NCBI GenBank assembly: GCA_027382625.1 | Contig: JAJKFJ010021078.1 | Coordinates: forward strand, 158,907-222,906 | Direction of reading: 5' to 3' | DNA from: Tetmemena sp. SeJ-2015 | Taxonomy: Eukaryota; Ciliophora; Spirotrichea; Sporadotrichida; Oxytrichidae | Length of the DNA: 64,000 bases | Notes under the pieces: generated by a model | Seen by the model: the letters and a program-made list of their open reading frames with translations, nothing else | The model's database searches: none | What the model was told of the DNA's origin: nothing | Position numbers and translations under genes: made by a program | Shown: piece after piece, positions 10,291-22,359 of the stretch | How the letters are laid out: each line of letters begins with the position of its first letter | Numbering within the stretch: the first letter of the stretch is position 1

Positions 10291-12604
10291 ATGTATTGGT
10301 TTAAGTAGCTGGCCCAAGGTTTGCCAAATGACAAGCCTGACGAGCATATCTTGAAAGAGATTGAGAAGACTCTGCGTGCCTCTATCAAGTCTAAGACCTT
10401 GACAGAAGCTGCCTACAGCTACATGGCTCTTATCGTGAACGAGGACGCCCCTAAGAACGCCGCTGAGCTCATCACTTTGATTGGCGACTTCATGACTGAC
10501 GGTATGGCCTACAACGAGGACGACGCCTTCAAGGGCTGCGAGGTCATCATGCGCCACTTGCTTGAGCATGGTCTGCTCAGAATTGAAAACAGAGACACCA
10601 TCACAGCTGAGAAGCTCAGCAACCCCGTGGTCATCAACGAGATTAAGCAGAGCGGCCACTCTGGAGTCATCAGAGAGGAGGAGTTCTCAGACCCCTTCCT
10701 TGACTCGAGCGACTGGTAACTACAACACCTTCGAGGAAAAGCCATGGGAGCTGCTCAAGAAGAAGAAGAGAAAGCAAGATGACGAGGATGGACGCCAGCA
10801 AGATGCACTCGACAAGAAGATTGAGGAGTTCATGCAACACAAGAGAAGAGTGCCCATCCCTACTGTCATTCACGACAAGCCAGACCCCTTCAAGGCTGAC
10901 ATCATCCTCCCTGGACTTACTCTAGTGGCAGGCGGTAAAACTTTGCTTGATGGCGCCTAATTGAAGATCGTCCAAGGTAGAAAGTACGGTCTCGTTGGTA
11001 GAAACGGTATCGGTAAAACCACCCTCATCAATGCTATCTCTAGAAGAGAAATCGATAAGTTCCCTCAGAACCTCCATATTCTCCAAGTCGAGCAGGAAGT
11101 GGAAGCTGATGACATTTCTGTGCTTCAGCATGTGCTTAACTGTGATGTTGAGAGAACCAAACTGCTCAATGAACTTCAGGAGCTCACTACCTAGGATGAC
11201 TCTGGACTTTCTGTTGCTGAGAAGACCGAGCACACTGCTAAAATTGCTAAGATCAATGATAGACTGATAGCTATCTAAGCTGAAAAGGTCGAGTCAAAGG
11301 CCACCAAGATTCTGGCTGGTCTCGGTTTCGGTCAGAATGAATTGAACATTCCCTCCAAAAACTTCTCTGGAGGTTGGAGAATGAGAATCGCCATCGCTAA
11401 GGTGGTGTTCTGCGAGCCTGAGATCCTCTTACTCGATGAGCCCACCAATCACTTGGATCTGAACGCCCTGATCTGGCTTGAGGATTATATCCGCTCTCTT
11501 GACATCACTGTCATCATTGTGTCTCACGCTCGTGACTTTCTTAACGTCACAGTAGACGAGATCATCTAAACCTTTATCAAGATCGACTAATTGAGGGATT
11601 CTTATTCTATTCACAAGTTTACTTCTTCAACTAGAAACTGACTTATTTCAAGGGTAACTTCGACGACTTCGAGAGAGTCAAAAACGAGAAGATGAAGTTG
11701 CAGCTCAAGCAGAGAGAGTCACAGCAGGAGAAGATTGAGCACATCCAGAAGTTCATCGACAAGTTCAGATACAACGCCAAGCGTGCCTCCCTTGTGCAGT
11801 CCCGTATCAAGTCCATCAACCGCATGGACATCATCGAGGAGGTCATCTACGACCCCACTTGCGTCTTCATCTTCCCCAACCCTGAGAAGATCTCACCACC
11901 TATGCTCCGCCTTGATGAAGCCAATATCGGCTATGTCCAAGAAAAGCATATCCTTGAGAAGGTCAACTTCAACCTTGATCTTGAGAAATAAATGAGAATG
12001 ATGAATTATGAGCTTATATTTGAGACTAGAATATCTCTTGTGGGTCCTAACGGAGCAGGTAAGTCTACCTTGCTTAAGGCCTTGACTGGAGAGTTGACAG
12101 TCTTCGAGGGTCACTGCTTCATCCACAACAGACTGAGAGTGGGAGTGTTCACTCAACATCATTTGGACTCTCTTGACTTGAGATTATCTGCTGTCGAGTA
12201 GATCATATCACCTTAGTCTCCATATATAGTCTTAGTTATAAGATGATGAAGACTTACCCCAACGTGCACAGCGAGAAGTTCAGATCTCACTTGGGATCCT
12301 TCGGTATCTCCGGCAACTTGGCCCTGAGACCTATGTACTTGCTCTCTGGAGGTCAGAAGAGTAGAGTCGCCTTCGCCATGATCACCTGGACCAAGCCCCA
12401 TATCAGAATCATAATTTCCCTTTTTACAAGTTGCATATCCTACTCTTGGATGAGCCTACCAATCATTTGGATTTCGATGCTATCAATGCCCTCATCGTGG
12501 CCCTCAACAACTTCGAAGGAGGTATCGTCGTGGTTTCTCACGATCAGTATTTCCTCAGCAGTGTCTGCGATATAAAAATATTTCATAAGATATTAGCAAG
12601 TTGA
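10291..12604 (+). CDS. ABC-F ATPase, GCN20/ABCF3-like, missing its C-terminal end
   Basis: Soluble twin-ABC protein of the translation/Gcn2 pathway. ATG 10291 (MYWFKQLAQGLPNDKPDE) leads into a helical N-domain. NBD1 has Walker A GRNGIGKT (about 11002), signature FSGGWRMR and Walker B LLLDEPTNHLD. The inter-domain arm ends with VFIFPNPEKISPP. NBD2 has GPNGAGKST, LSGGQKSR and, only after an IES is removed, ILLLDEPTNHLD; the H-loop VVSHDQYF follows. Four IESs are resolved, and the remaining length is 3n+1, matching one unresolved +1 shift at 10702-10735. After SSVCD the frame runs into A+T-rich sequence and TGA 12602. The usual last ~40 residues are absent, so a terminal MDS probably lies elsewhere. 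ABCF3 rather than ABCF1/2 is inferred from the N-domain and the KPWE linker. Confidence 0.9.
10702..10735. other. Unresolved +1 frame junction
   Basis: DPFLDSSDW is in one frame and FEEKPWELLKKKKRK in the next. Either one extra base or a ~22-bp IES with a GA pointer would reconcile them. Confidence 0.5.
11567..11619. other. IES, 53 bp, pointer TA
   Basis: TA lies at 11567-11568 and 11620-11621. Excision gives DEIIYFFNQKLTYFKGNFDD, the typical ABC-F linker after the H-loop. Confidence 0.85.
11981..12019. other. IES, 39 bp, pointer TTGAGA, in frame
   Basis: TTGAGA lies at 11981-11986 and 12020-12025. Removal converts an implausible 13-residue insert into NLDLETRISLVGPNGAGKS just before Walker A. 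Confidence 0.9.
12200..12240. other. IES, 41 bp, pointer AGAT
   Basis: AGAT lies at 12200-12203 and 12241-12244. Joins LRLSAVEQ to MMKTYPNVHSEKF and corrects the frame. Confidence 0.88.
12399..12433. other. IES, 35 bp, pointer CATATC, splits Walker B
   Basis: CATATC lies at 12399-12404 and 12434-12439. Removal recreates TKPHILLLDEPTNHLDFD. Confidence 0.95.
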
Positions 12605-12703
12605 GAAATAGTTAAAAATAGTTCTTTAATCGCAGCAGTTAGATTAGAATAAAATAGCAATTAACATTAACTTGCTAATAATACAACTACAAATAACTTA
12701 ACT

Positions 12704-15700
12704 ATGAACAAAATGAGATAAGCAGGACTTTAAACTGAAAACTTAAAAGAGATATCCAATGTTTCTTCTCTAAAAGATCACACTTAAAATTGCAAGATTA
12801 GTTCTCTAAAGTCAATTAGAAGCAACATACTTGTGAAACAAATCCTATTCTTGCTCGCTTTCACTTCTTTCCAATTAGTTTGAGGCCAGAACTCTCAAGG
12901 ATCAACTGTCTATGATGGCGTTTCTCAAGACCAGCTACCTTCTTATTTTACATTAGATGGTTCAAACGGTATCATTTTAAAATTTGTATCTCTAATAAAT
13001 TAATTTTCCCTCTTACTTTGAGATAGACTGTTCAACCTCTGGATTACTATATGCGCTTTTGGTTCAGGTTGAGCTCCACCTATGACAAGTCAGATAACAA
13101 CACATCCGAGTAGCTACTCGATTTCCCTGGTAGCTTGAGATGCGTCTTTATCTATAACAGCTCTCTGACGTGCTACTCAACAATCCTGCCTTCAAGTTCC
13201 ATCCCTGCCTCTTAAAATCGCAATCAATCTTTGACTTTGAACATCACAGGTCTGGAAGATGATGCTTGGGTTTGCTTTACTATGGGTGGACAGTTTCTTT
13301 CAAACTTGACATACATACGCTTGGATTATCTGGATAAGCCATTCAGAGGCGTGAATGGTACCTACCTATATCTGTTTCAATTTAATGCAACCACTTGGAA
13401 TCTTACTCTTGGAAGAAATTCCACAGCCATGCAAAAAACTACTGCAGTTTAGAAGGGATTTGTAGGGGACTTAAGAGAACTATATGCGGAGAGTAGCTTT
13501 TAAAACTATAGTCAAGGAGGACTTATGAGGAATCAAATTTTCTCCTGGGATGATAATCAGCTTGCGGACTATAGACTTCAGAAAGGTGGCTTGCAAAGTT
13601 CCTCACTAGCTAATTTCACAGCGTAGTTGTAAACGACCAGTGACAATGGAGTTGCTCCTTCTTCACCATCTTGGGACTATGACTACATCGCAAACGACAT
13701 GTGCTATGCTTTCTTCAATCAAGCGACAGTCATTAAACTAAACGGCAGCTCATCAAACATAGTGAATGGTGTCATAGATTCAAGAATGAATTCAACTGTG
13801 TCTAACTATCAATACTCAGCTTCTCTCTGGATAAAAACTCTACCAGGGATAGTCACAAATGCAACCTTCAATCTCACTCTGCCCTTCTTCTCTCTTCAAA
13901 ATGTTTTTCATCTCTGGTTCACTGATGCAAACAACGTGAGGCTCCTTGTAAATGCTACATCATCATCAATTAGATAAACTGGAGACTTCTTTGTGCCTCT
14001 TGCGTAATGGACAAACATCTAATTCATAATCGACAGAGCTGCTAATAACATAGAGATGAGAATTTATGATTAGCAAAGAAGACTACTCCAAATTAACAGC
14101 TACTCTTTCACCTTGGGGACTCAATCTCCAACAAGAAACTTCTAAATTTTCTAAAACTTCGTGGGCTATATAAAATCAGTTATGGTCTATCAAAGCAGAT
14201 AAGTCTTGCCCATTTCTACGCCTATAGGATCGGCAACAGCTATTGATAGCACTCTCATTTTATACTACAAGTTTGATACTGATAACTATGGAAACCTGTA
14301 ATTTAATGCCCTGAACTTGAATTCTCTAAATCAGGCAGGGTCACCAATATTATACACAAAGGATCCTATGTTCTAGACACTTCAATAAGTTTTTTTTTTT
14401 AATTCTTCAATGGGAAGAAAATCTATCCTATTCTAAGAAGACAAGTCTCGCTACAACGAATTAAAATGGATCTATGTTTGATGGAATAGCTTGTAACGAT
14501 TAGAAGCTGGTATATTCCTTCTCTCAAGCATCAAGTTACCTAGCCTATAATCTATCACTTTCAACTGATCTCTCTTAGGCAACTGTTGAGTTCTGGTTTT
14601 ACAAAAACGCTCTTACTGCTTCATAAACTCTGAACCAGTATTTTTTCGGAATATACCCTTCAGCTACCTCTGATATCGAGTATTTCACTATAAAGTAATT
14701 GTAAGGAGAGGCGAATCTTAGATGCTCTCCAATACCTACTGGCCCTCAAGTTGTGACGTCAGACTCTTTAGGTAACTAGACTTAGAAATGGATCCACTTC
14801 TCTTGCAAATTTAGGAGTCTCTTCGACGTTACAGCAATTTACCAAATTCAAGGAGCCGCAGATAAAATCATAACTAAGGATGAGATCGCTCAATTCAGTA
14901 TACCTGCAGGTGATTATGTTGTGTATATTGGAAACAACAATAAACTAAACTAAGCTCCTTTGCTATCAATCGTAAAAGAGGTGAGACTTTGGAACACGTA
15001 CAGAGTGAACTTCGATATTCTAAAGTCAAGATATAATTCCTTGTCTAAAACACTTTCAAGTGTAAATCTGATTCTATATGCAAGACTTGCATCAGGTGAT
15101 CCATACCCACTCAATATGGTGGAACTGTAAAAGCCGATAAACACTTTAAAGTTTTTCAAATTAAAAGTGCTTATATCATCTTATAAACACTTTAAAGTTT
15201 TTCAAATTAAAAGTGCTTATATCATCTTATAAACACACTTGGCTTGCCTTTAATAACTCAATCGGATAATTTCATTTAGACCTGTCCCTTCAATACTTTT
15301 TATGACCTCTCCACTTAGCTCTGCATGCGAAACCCTTTCTTAAATCACTCCCTCCTACTCCTTCCCTCGTACAATTACTACTCTCCGACAAATATTTCAG
15401 TGGACTATTTATTAACATGCTCCTACTCTGATTTTTATCAGTACTAGATCGGCTCATAGGTCTTGAAGGATTTCACATACTATTGGAGTTCTCTTTCTTC
15501 AGACTTCAAATTGAATTCAACCCAAATCAATTCACAAAGTTATGTCATGAATTCTTCTACTATCAATCAACTTTAATAAATAAAAATGAACGCTTTATTC
15601 TTGCTATATATGATTAACTTTAATAAATAAAAATGAACGCTTTATTCTTGCTATATATGATTAACTTTAAAATAGAAGCAGTTCGCCAACTGTATCTTAA

Positions 15701-18700
15701 TAAATAAGGGGACCCTACAAGACTTTCTATCAGGAAAGTTAGTTAAGCCTACAAATATAGAATTGCACTGTTGTTCTCGATAGTCAGAGCTCTGTAACTT
15801 AAGTCCAACAGTACTTGACTTTTAATCAAGGTGATAAAGATATCAACCTGACATTCAATCCTTCAGAAAAATAAAATAATCTTATTTCACTCTCTATTTC
15901 AAAAATATCAGCTATAAATTTTTTCAAATAAAATAAAATTTTATTAAGATAAGGTTTTTTTTTAAAAAGAACTTAATTAAGACTTTATAAATTTATTTGT
16001 TTTAATTGAAGGTACTAAAGTTTCAAGATTGTGGTGTAAACAGAACTGTCTTGATCCTCCCTAATTTATCTATCACAACTTTCCCCTCAGTACTTGGTAT
16101 TACAAACATTTCATAAAATTTCAACAGCACCACGCAAATCTTCACTATAACTATCCCTAAGGAACAGCAATCCAAGTTCCCTAAAGATCAAGATGTAAAC
16201 ATGATTATAGCTGTCAGCTTTAACGTCACTAACAACTATCCTTACAATGTATTTATCTTTTTTGCCCATTATAACTAAAGTGGGAAGGCTGTGAGCAGCC
16301 AAGCATCTTAAAATTTGGTCTACACTCTAAAATTTGTAAATCCAATAACCCCCATTCTCAAAAGCTCTCAGACCTCTAGTTCTATCTTGCTCGGTGAGAC
16401 TATAAGAATCTTTGGAAATGATTCGTTTCAAACACTCCCTGATAATAGCATGTCGCAAGCAGGTCTCTCCTATTTATGGACTTGCCCTCTGGAGCTTTAC
16501 GCTCTTTGCTATGTGAAGTAAGGCAACAGATATTTCGAGGTCACTCTCTAAGACACCAAGGACTATCCCTTCAGGAAGAATGTAGATTATTCAATTCAAA
16601 TGAGCGTTTGGAAGTCAACTCACGAGGATAGCTACTACAATCAGAGCAAAAATGTCACACTTACTTGGACTAGGATCCTCAGACCAGATTTCACCATCGT
16701 TCCAGTCAACAACACAATATTGAATTCATTCTATATGGAGAGTGTTAAATATTTCAGGCTTAGCAAGGCAACATAGTCAACATATCATGAAGAACTATAA
16801 CGTGGAGGAGGGATTGGTGCAACTTGACTGGACTTTCTCTCCCTCAATAGATCCTAGCTTGCTTACTTTTACCAAGCTCAAAGATTCAGTCCTCATTCAA
16901 AATGGTGCGCTCACTAACTCAAAGACTTACAACATAAGCGTCTAGGCTACAATAAATTAGCTGCTGTACATTTTTATCTATTTACACTGATCTCCTACCC
17001 TGAGGCAACATCAACTTAAACTCTTTCATAGATAGTTGGTGGCTCTGTCAGTTAGACTGGAGTAGTGACTGTGAGTCCATCTTCCATAACTGCTCTACAA
17101 ACTTTAGTAACCCTCTCAGTTATTAAATTATCTACATCTTTCTATATTTCAATGCTTAAAATTAAAATGCGAATAGGAACTATGCATCCGGGGATTAGCA
17201 AATAACCTATAGTGCCTACTGTCTAACAAACTCCACTCTCTATTCTGAATCCAAGATCCTACTTAATCCTTCACCACTGAGTTAAAGCTCTACTCTGCAA
17301 GTCTATTTACCAAAGTGTCAAACACTACTGTTTATAATAACGAATGCTGTTGGCTAATATGTGTAAGCTTAGATTGATGTGTCCTCTGCCATTACTTAAA
17401 TTGATGGGGATTCCTTCAAAGCACTGGTTGGACAAGTAATTACCTCAACAGCTTTGAGTACTACGAATCAAATGATTCAACTCATATTTAAAGTAAATGC
17501 TTATGTAAAATGTTTAGGCTTAGAGCCCTTGCTTATAATCTCTATTTGAATGACTAGATAGAAATAAGTTTATAAAAAATATTTCGATATGACATTTTAA
17601 TGACTAGGCATATAAAACCCAGAGTTTAGATATTAAAACCTAGATTATCGCTTATCTCCTAAGCTATGCTCAAGGCCTAATTTCCAGAGCTAACGACTTA
17701 AGTGATGACTCGGAATTGAGAACTTAGATAGCTTTTGAGATATTGAAATACCTTACAGATTCTAACTCTCCAAGTAACGATGATCTTATCACAAACTCTT
17801 TGATAATCATTAAGAATCTGCGCTAACTGAGTGTTGCAAAATTTATTGACATGTTTGAGTTTAATTTAGCAATGAATTCTTTACTTTCTAAATCGAATGA
17901 CTTCGCTGCCTTATACACTAGAGTACTCTCAAATCTTTAAAACTATGTCTAGGCATACAAAGGAGGGAGCTCTATAGAAGTAAAGCCAGCCTCCTCGCTA
18001 AGAAGACAATTGAGGAGAGCTTGGATGATGATTATGATCTACAAACTTACACGGGCCTAGGGGTTTTCATATAAGATATCTCGAGCTAGTTCAGTTTCAT
18101 ATCTCAAAGCCTATGCTAGCAGTTGACTATTTCAGAGCTTCAACAAAAGCAGTAAATAGTAGGGTCAAGTACGGCTGAAATCTCGGTAGAGAGAGTTCCT
18201 TTTAACTAGCTAGTTCAAAATAGGACTCACCTTACAAGTTCACAGGACGTGATTGTGAGTGTGCCTTATTCTCTCTTCTCAGACTATCAGTCAGATAGCT
18301 CAGATCAAGGCAGATAGAAATCAGACATCTGCTACACAGTTTACTTTACTCGCTTTAATAATCTCATGACCTATAACTTCCCCTAATCAAACTATCACTA
18401 CTAAAATATTCCTGTTGTTAAGATCGAAGTTATGGATACTAGCGGCAACGATATGCTGCTAAGTTATTGGGATGAGGTGACTGTGCCAGCAGTCAATAAT
18501 TAAAAAGCAAGTAATGTGTTGAATATAACCTATAACTATCAGTTTAATGACACTAGCTTGGGATTCCGAAACAACCAGACTGTGTGCTTTGCTATTCTCA
18601 ATAACCAAGCAAACTTTTGAAATATTAAATACTCATTATATTAAATTCATTATAATTCTAATAAACTACGTGACTCAGAAATGGTCTTATAAGGTGTGCG

Positions 18701-21057
18701 ATACAAGCTACAACAAGAAGGAAAGCAAGATAAGCTGCTTTTGCAATCAGCTAGGACCATTTTATATAGCGATTGGGAATGACTTTTCTAGGGTGTACGT
18801 ACCAGATGAATACTCTCTACTTGGCTAACTTTGGTCTATCTTAAAAGAATTCGATTCCTCCATCCTCGCAATTATTATACCTCTGATCCTAATTCTAGTT
18901 ACCTTCCCCTTTTTAATGCTCTACTTAGATGGGAAATCCTTCTAACATAGTGTGGATGATAACTTTGAAATTTCTCATAATTAAATATATCTCTAAATTG
19001 CAACATTAATTTCAAGAGAGATGATTTAAAAGATAGCAGATTTCAAGCAAGTCCCTTATGAAGCTCTTGAATATGACAAAGTAGTTTTAGAGGAAATTCT
19101 TCTAATGGAGGAACTTAGTTTCGGAGCAAGGTTCAAAATCTTTTTCAAAATGCATCATCCCTTGATCGGACTATTCAAGCACTATGATTTCTATTTGAAG
19201 AGGATCTACAGATTAATGTTCCTGCTCTTCCAAGTCTCCCTGATTAAATTATATAAGTCATTTCTTAGTTTTGATTGCAATAGTTTGCGCATTAGTTTTT
19301 GGCACCACCTATAGATTAATTGTTGAAGTCTCCTTTTTGTATTCAATTATTTAAAGATCCTCTGAGAAGGATGATTCTGCAAGAGATGAAGGGATGGACT
19401 CTTAAGATGTATCCACTGCAATAATAGTAGGAGTGTGTACGGCAGTTCTGTGTTTCCCTACTATGCACTACTTCCTGGATCTTTTCAGCTTGAAGATTGT
19501 TTACAAAACTAGTGAGTTAGAAGCCAGTAAAAGCAATAAAGAGAGCCACTCTTAGTAACAGAAAAGTTAGGTGAGTGGAAAGCATAGTGCGAGAAATGCT
19601 AAAACGCAAGATGAGTTTGACATTTCTTAGGATGATATGGATGGTGATAGTGCAAGTAGGACTCAACACACATAGAATAGACTGAAAGGTTCAGGCTATA
19701 ATAACGACAGAAGTGTACATTATAAGGAAGACAATAGTATGATTGGACTTGACATCTCTCGCTAAGGAAAGAGCCAAACTCAAACAAAGGGAGAGGCAGT
19801 GCTAACCAATTAGAACAATTGCCTAAAGGTCTTCATGCTTCTGCTCTGCTTCATTTGGACAGTTTTGGCACTCCTCAACTCTTGGTCTTGAAAGTGGTTC
19901 AAACCCAAAGGCTAATTCTCAAGCCATCACCCTCGCCTTCTGGATTGCAATTTTGGGAGGTTTTCTAGTTTATGACTTCCTTCTAATAGTGCTCATTACT
20001 GCACTTACTCCAAACGTAGTGAGGGAAGAGATTGACTATAATGGAGACATAGGCTTATGCAGCAAGCTATTCAACTGTCTTATTATCCCAAGCTCAGCTC
20101 AATTAACATTAAACAATTTAAACCCATTTATTGAGCTAGAGAGACTGAGAGAGATATGGTACTCATGTAGGAGTTGAAGGAGCAGATGGGGCACAACAAA
20201 AGCCCTTAAAAGAAAGAGGAGCAACCAATCTAGAGGCAGTTCTAAAGACATGCAGCCGCAGTAATCTCCAGAGATCAGACCTTCTAAAGGCTAAACTCCC
20301 CAAGTCTCCACATCTAAGAAACTGAAAGACGATGTAATTAGCACACCTAATGTTTAATGTCTTATAATATTGATCCTCAATAATAAATGTGAAGGGCAAC
20401 TTCAGAATGCCAAACTAGAGAGCATAGTAGAATGAAGTCAAATACAACTAGGATGATTACTCAGGAGGCAATTCTCCTAGAGATTACAACATCCCTGAGT
20501 CTAGTCCGAAGTACAAACTTGGAGAAGGAAAGGCACCGGTTTACTAGAAGGAAGAAAGTGTGTCCTAGATTACAAACCCTGATGACTACGATGACAGAAC
20601 TGTTGAGAGATATGATGAGCATGACTATTCTAGGAGAGATGGTCCCAGCCACAACAGGGATAATGATGACTCTTCTGAGGAAGAGCCGAGAGAAAACTAA
20701 TACAAGGTAGATTAATAGAAGCAACAGCAAGAAAGAGATAGAGCGAGAGAGTCAGGCTAGGATAGAGTCAAAGGTGGAGGGAGAGAACAGAGATAAAATA
20801 TTGGCGACAGCAAGCAATATTACAAATAGAATACTGATAGATCGAGGTACCTTGATGAAACTGACGAGGATTATAGCAACAGAAAACCATACAAGGGGCA
20901 ATAATAGGAAAGCGACCATAGATAACATGCTCAAGCTAGGTAAAATAAAGCTCCTCAAAGAGATTAAAAGGCTAATGAAAGGCAAGGTTAGAAAAGTAGT
21001 GGAAGCAAAAATACCTTCAGAAGCAAGTCTATAAGATATGAAGAGGATGACGATTGA
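12704..21057 (+). CDS. Giant GAIN/GPS (REJ/polycystin-like) membrane protein
   Basis: Predicted cell-surface protein of more than 2,000 residues. It starts MNKMRQAGLQTENLKE with a hydrophobic signal-like stretch ILFLLAFTSFQLV. Extracellular part: repeated concanavalin/LamG-like units (WTNIQFIIDRAANNIEMRIY, 14010-14070) rich in N-x-S/T sites, then beta-rich REJ-like repeats (14900-18500). At 18675-18760 a GPS-type cleavage motif, ISCFCNQLGPFYI, precedes a membrane helix (IIIPLILILVTFPFLMLY). More helices follow (about 19230-19330, 19420, 19840, 19940), then a highly charged cytoplasmic tail ending YEEDDD, TGA 21055. This order is that of polycystin-1/adhesion-receptor proteins. Nine IES sites are listed separately; several other junctions are unresolved, so boundaries inside the gene are approximate. 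A paralogue starts at 47835. Confidence 0.75.
12971..13026. other. Unresolved IES or intron
   Basis: A+T-rich stretch with TGA between LDGSNG and TVQPLDYYMRFWF, which lie in different frames. No convincing pointer found. Confidence 0.5.
14380..14404. other. Short IES, 25 bp, pointer CTTCAAT
   Basis: CTTCAAT lies at 14380-14386 and 14405-14411, and the insert is nearly all T. Removal joins FQTLQ to WEENLSYSKKTSLATTN. Confidence 0.85.
15137..15228. other. Tandem-doubled IES, 2 x 46 bp, pointer ATAAACAC
   Basis: Two identical 46-bp units (15137-15182 and 15183-15228), with the pointer ATAAACAC present three times (15137, 15183, 15229). Removing both copies joins LQKPI to NTLGLPLITQSD in frame. 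Confidence 0.88.
15569..15662. other. Tandem-doubled IES, 2 x 47 bp, pointer AACTTTAA
   Basis: Two identical 47-bp units with AACTTTAA at 15569, 15616 and 15663. Removing both joins SSTINQL to QNRSSSPTVSQQIRG in frame. Confidence 0.88.
15913..16011. other. Unresolved IES
   Basis: Very A+T-rich stretch with poly-T separating SISKISAIN from LKFQDCGVNRTV in another frame. TATAAATTT is repeated at 15913 and 15986 but leaves the frame one base off. Confidence 0.5.
16731..16794. other. IES, 64 bp, pointer CTATA
   Basis: CTATA lies at 16731-16735 and 16795-16799. Joins NTILNSFY to NVEEGLVQLDWTFSPS. Confidence 0.85.
18611..18662. other. IES, 52 bp, pointer AAACT, directly before the GPS motif
   Basis: AAACT lies at 18611-18615 and 18663-18667. 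Excision gives ILNNQANYVTQKWSYKVCD and removes a TGA. Confidence 0.88.
19241..19271. other. IES, 31 bp, pointer TGATT
   Basis: TGATT lies at 19241-19245 and 19272-19276. Joins MFLLFQVSLI to AIVCALVFGTTYR, making one membrane helix. Confidence 0.88.
20169..20177. other. Candidate 9-bp micro-IES, pointer AGGAG
   Basis: AGGAG lies at 20169-20173 and 20178-20182. The 9 bp contain the only TGA of this frame; removal gives WYSCRSRWGTTKALKRK. A point error is the alternative. Confidence 0.35.
20349..20385. other. IES, 37 bp, pointer AATGT
   Basis: AATGT lies at 20349-20353 and 20386-20390. Joins KDDVISTPNV to KGNFRMPNQRAQQNE in the charged tail. Confidence 0.85.
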
Positions 21058-22359
21058 ATCATGATGATTAAGTGTTATATAAAACTAAGAAGAGAATATT
21101 ATAATTTCCTTTTATGTTACTTCAGAAATTAAAGTTCTATCTTTATAAAATTTGAGTGTCTGCGATAGGATGTACGTGGTCAATAAGAAGAAGGTTCAAG
21201 CTCTTCGAGGGAGACATTAACGATTACAGAAAGAGTTTGATGAAATGAGCGTACCATTTCGCGCATTTTTCAAGAGATAATGCATTTCTTACTTCGAAAA
21301 GATTGAAGATTGCATTAACCTAATTACTTTCTTAATAACCAATCACGCTATAAATTTGAAGTGAGGATGTATAAAAATGGATGACAGATAGTAATTAGAG
21401 GTATAAAATATTTCGTAATAAATATTGCGATAGTATTTCTTAAAATTGAATTTAAGTTTCTTTTAAAGCCTTTAATAGACCGCATTTATCGAGGAGGTAT
21501 ATGAATTTACATTTGACGTTATAGTTATAGGTATGCTTTAAATAAGCCGGTTAGGTTCTTCTGTTATATGTGTGTATTTATTTGTTTTTCATACTCTTAT
21601 ATGACTTTGCTTTGTTAGAGCTTTTCAGAATATTATTGCTCGAATTGATACAAATTTTAGCACATATTAGATTTCTAATGTAAATCTTAGAATATACATC
21701 TTTCAGAAATGAACTGCTCCCTACTTAAAACATAATGAATATTCATTCCCTCCGTCTTTCCTTCTCTTATAAGTAATAGTTAATTGCCCTTCAAGGAAGT
21801 TAAGAGAGTCAGTTAAGCTACATATTTAATAAGAATTCAATACATATAATAAGTTTAAATTACTTAATATTTTGCTGTTGCTACTGTAAATGCAATTAGA
21901 ATTGTTGCTAAGCAGCAGAAGTGTTTTAGGAAATATTGTTATTGTGCATTTGTTGCGAATTCATTTACACTTAGTTCAAAATTTAATTATCAGATTTTAA
22001 ACACTTGTCTCAGAGCGGGTGCTTAAAATTAATACTAAAACTTGCATCTTTAGAGCCATAGGCTGCTAGAAATTCTGTTGTTATAAGGGAATTTAAAATT
22101 CAATTTATTTTTACAAGTGGATATAAATTTGTGCCTGAGAAGTATAGAGACTTTTAAAAAATAAATAAATCGATTCCGAGTAAAATAAAAATACTTTGAG
22201 GCGATTAGGTAGACATGGTTGAGTTGCTTTTCTTAAAAATAGGTAACATTTATAATTAATTTGCTTGAGAAATGAGTGGCAGGGACTAATTTCACGAGTT
22301 TAACTTGCTATTGTGTTCCATCTGGCATCAAAATCTGATAGCTTAAATTATTAAAAATT
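21058..22359. other. Long A+T-rich non-coding stretch
   Basis: About 1.3 kb between the GPS-protein stop and the probable 3' end of the minus-strand zinc-finger gene. Rich in A/T runs. With only TGA as a stop, random open frames are common here, and none shows protein-like composition. No RNA gene or repeat recognised. Confidence 0.5.

Noticed and set aside
15137..15670. CRISPR-like or minisatellite arrays
   Set aside because: Only two copies each and both fit IES excision with frame rescue.
20461..20985. Minus-strand hydrophobic open frames suggesting a membrane protein
   Set aside because: Antisense of the charged tail of the GPS protein; the plus strand reads an Asp/Arg/Gln-rich tail to a proper TGA.
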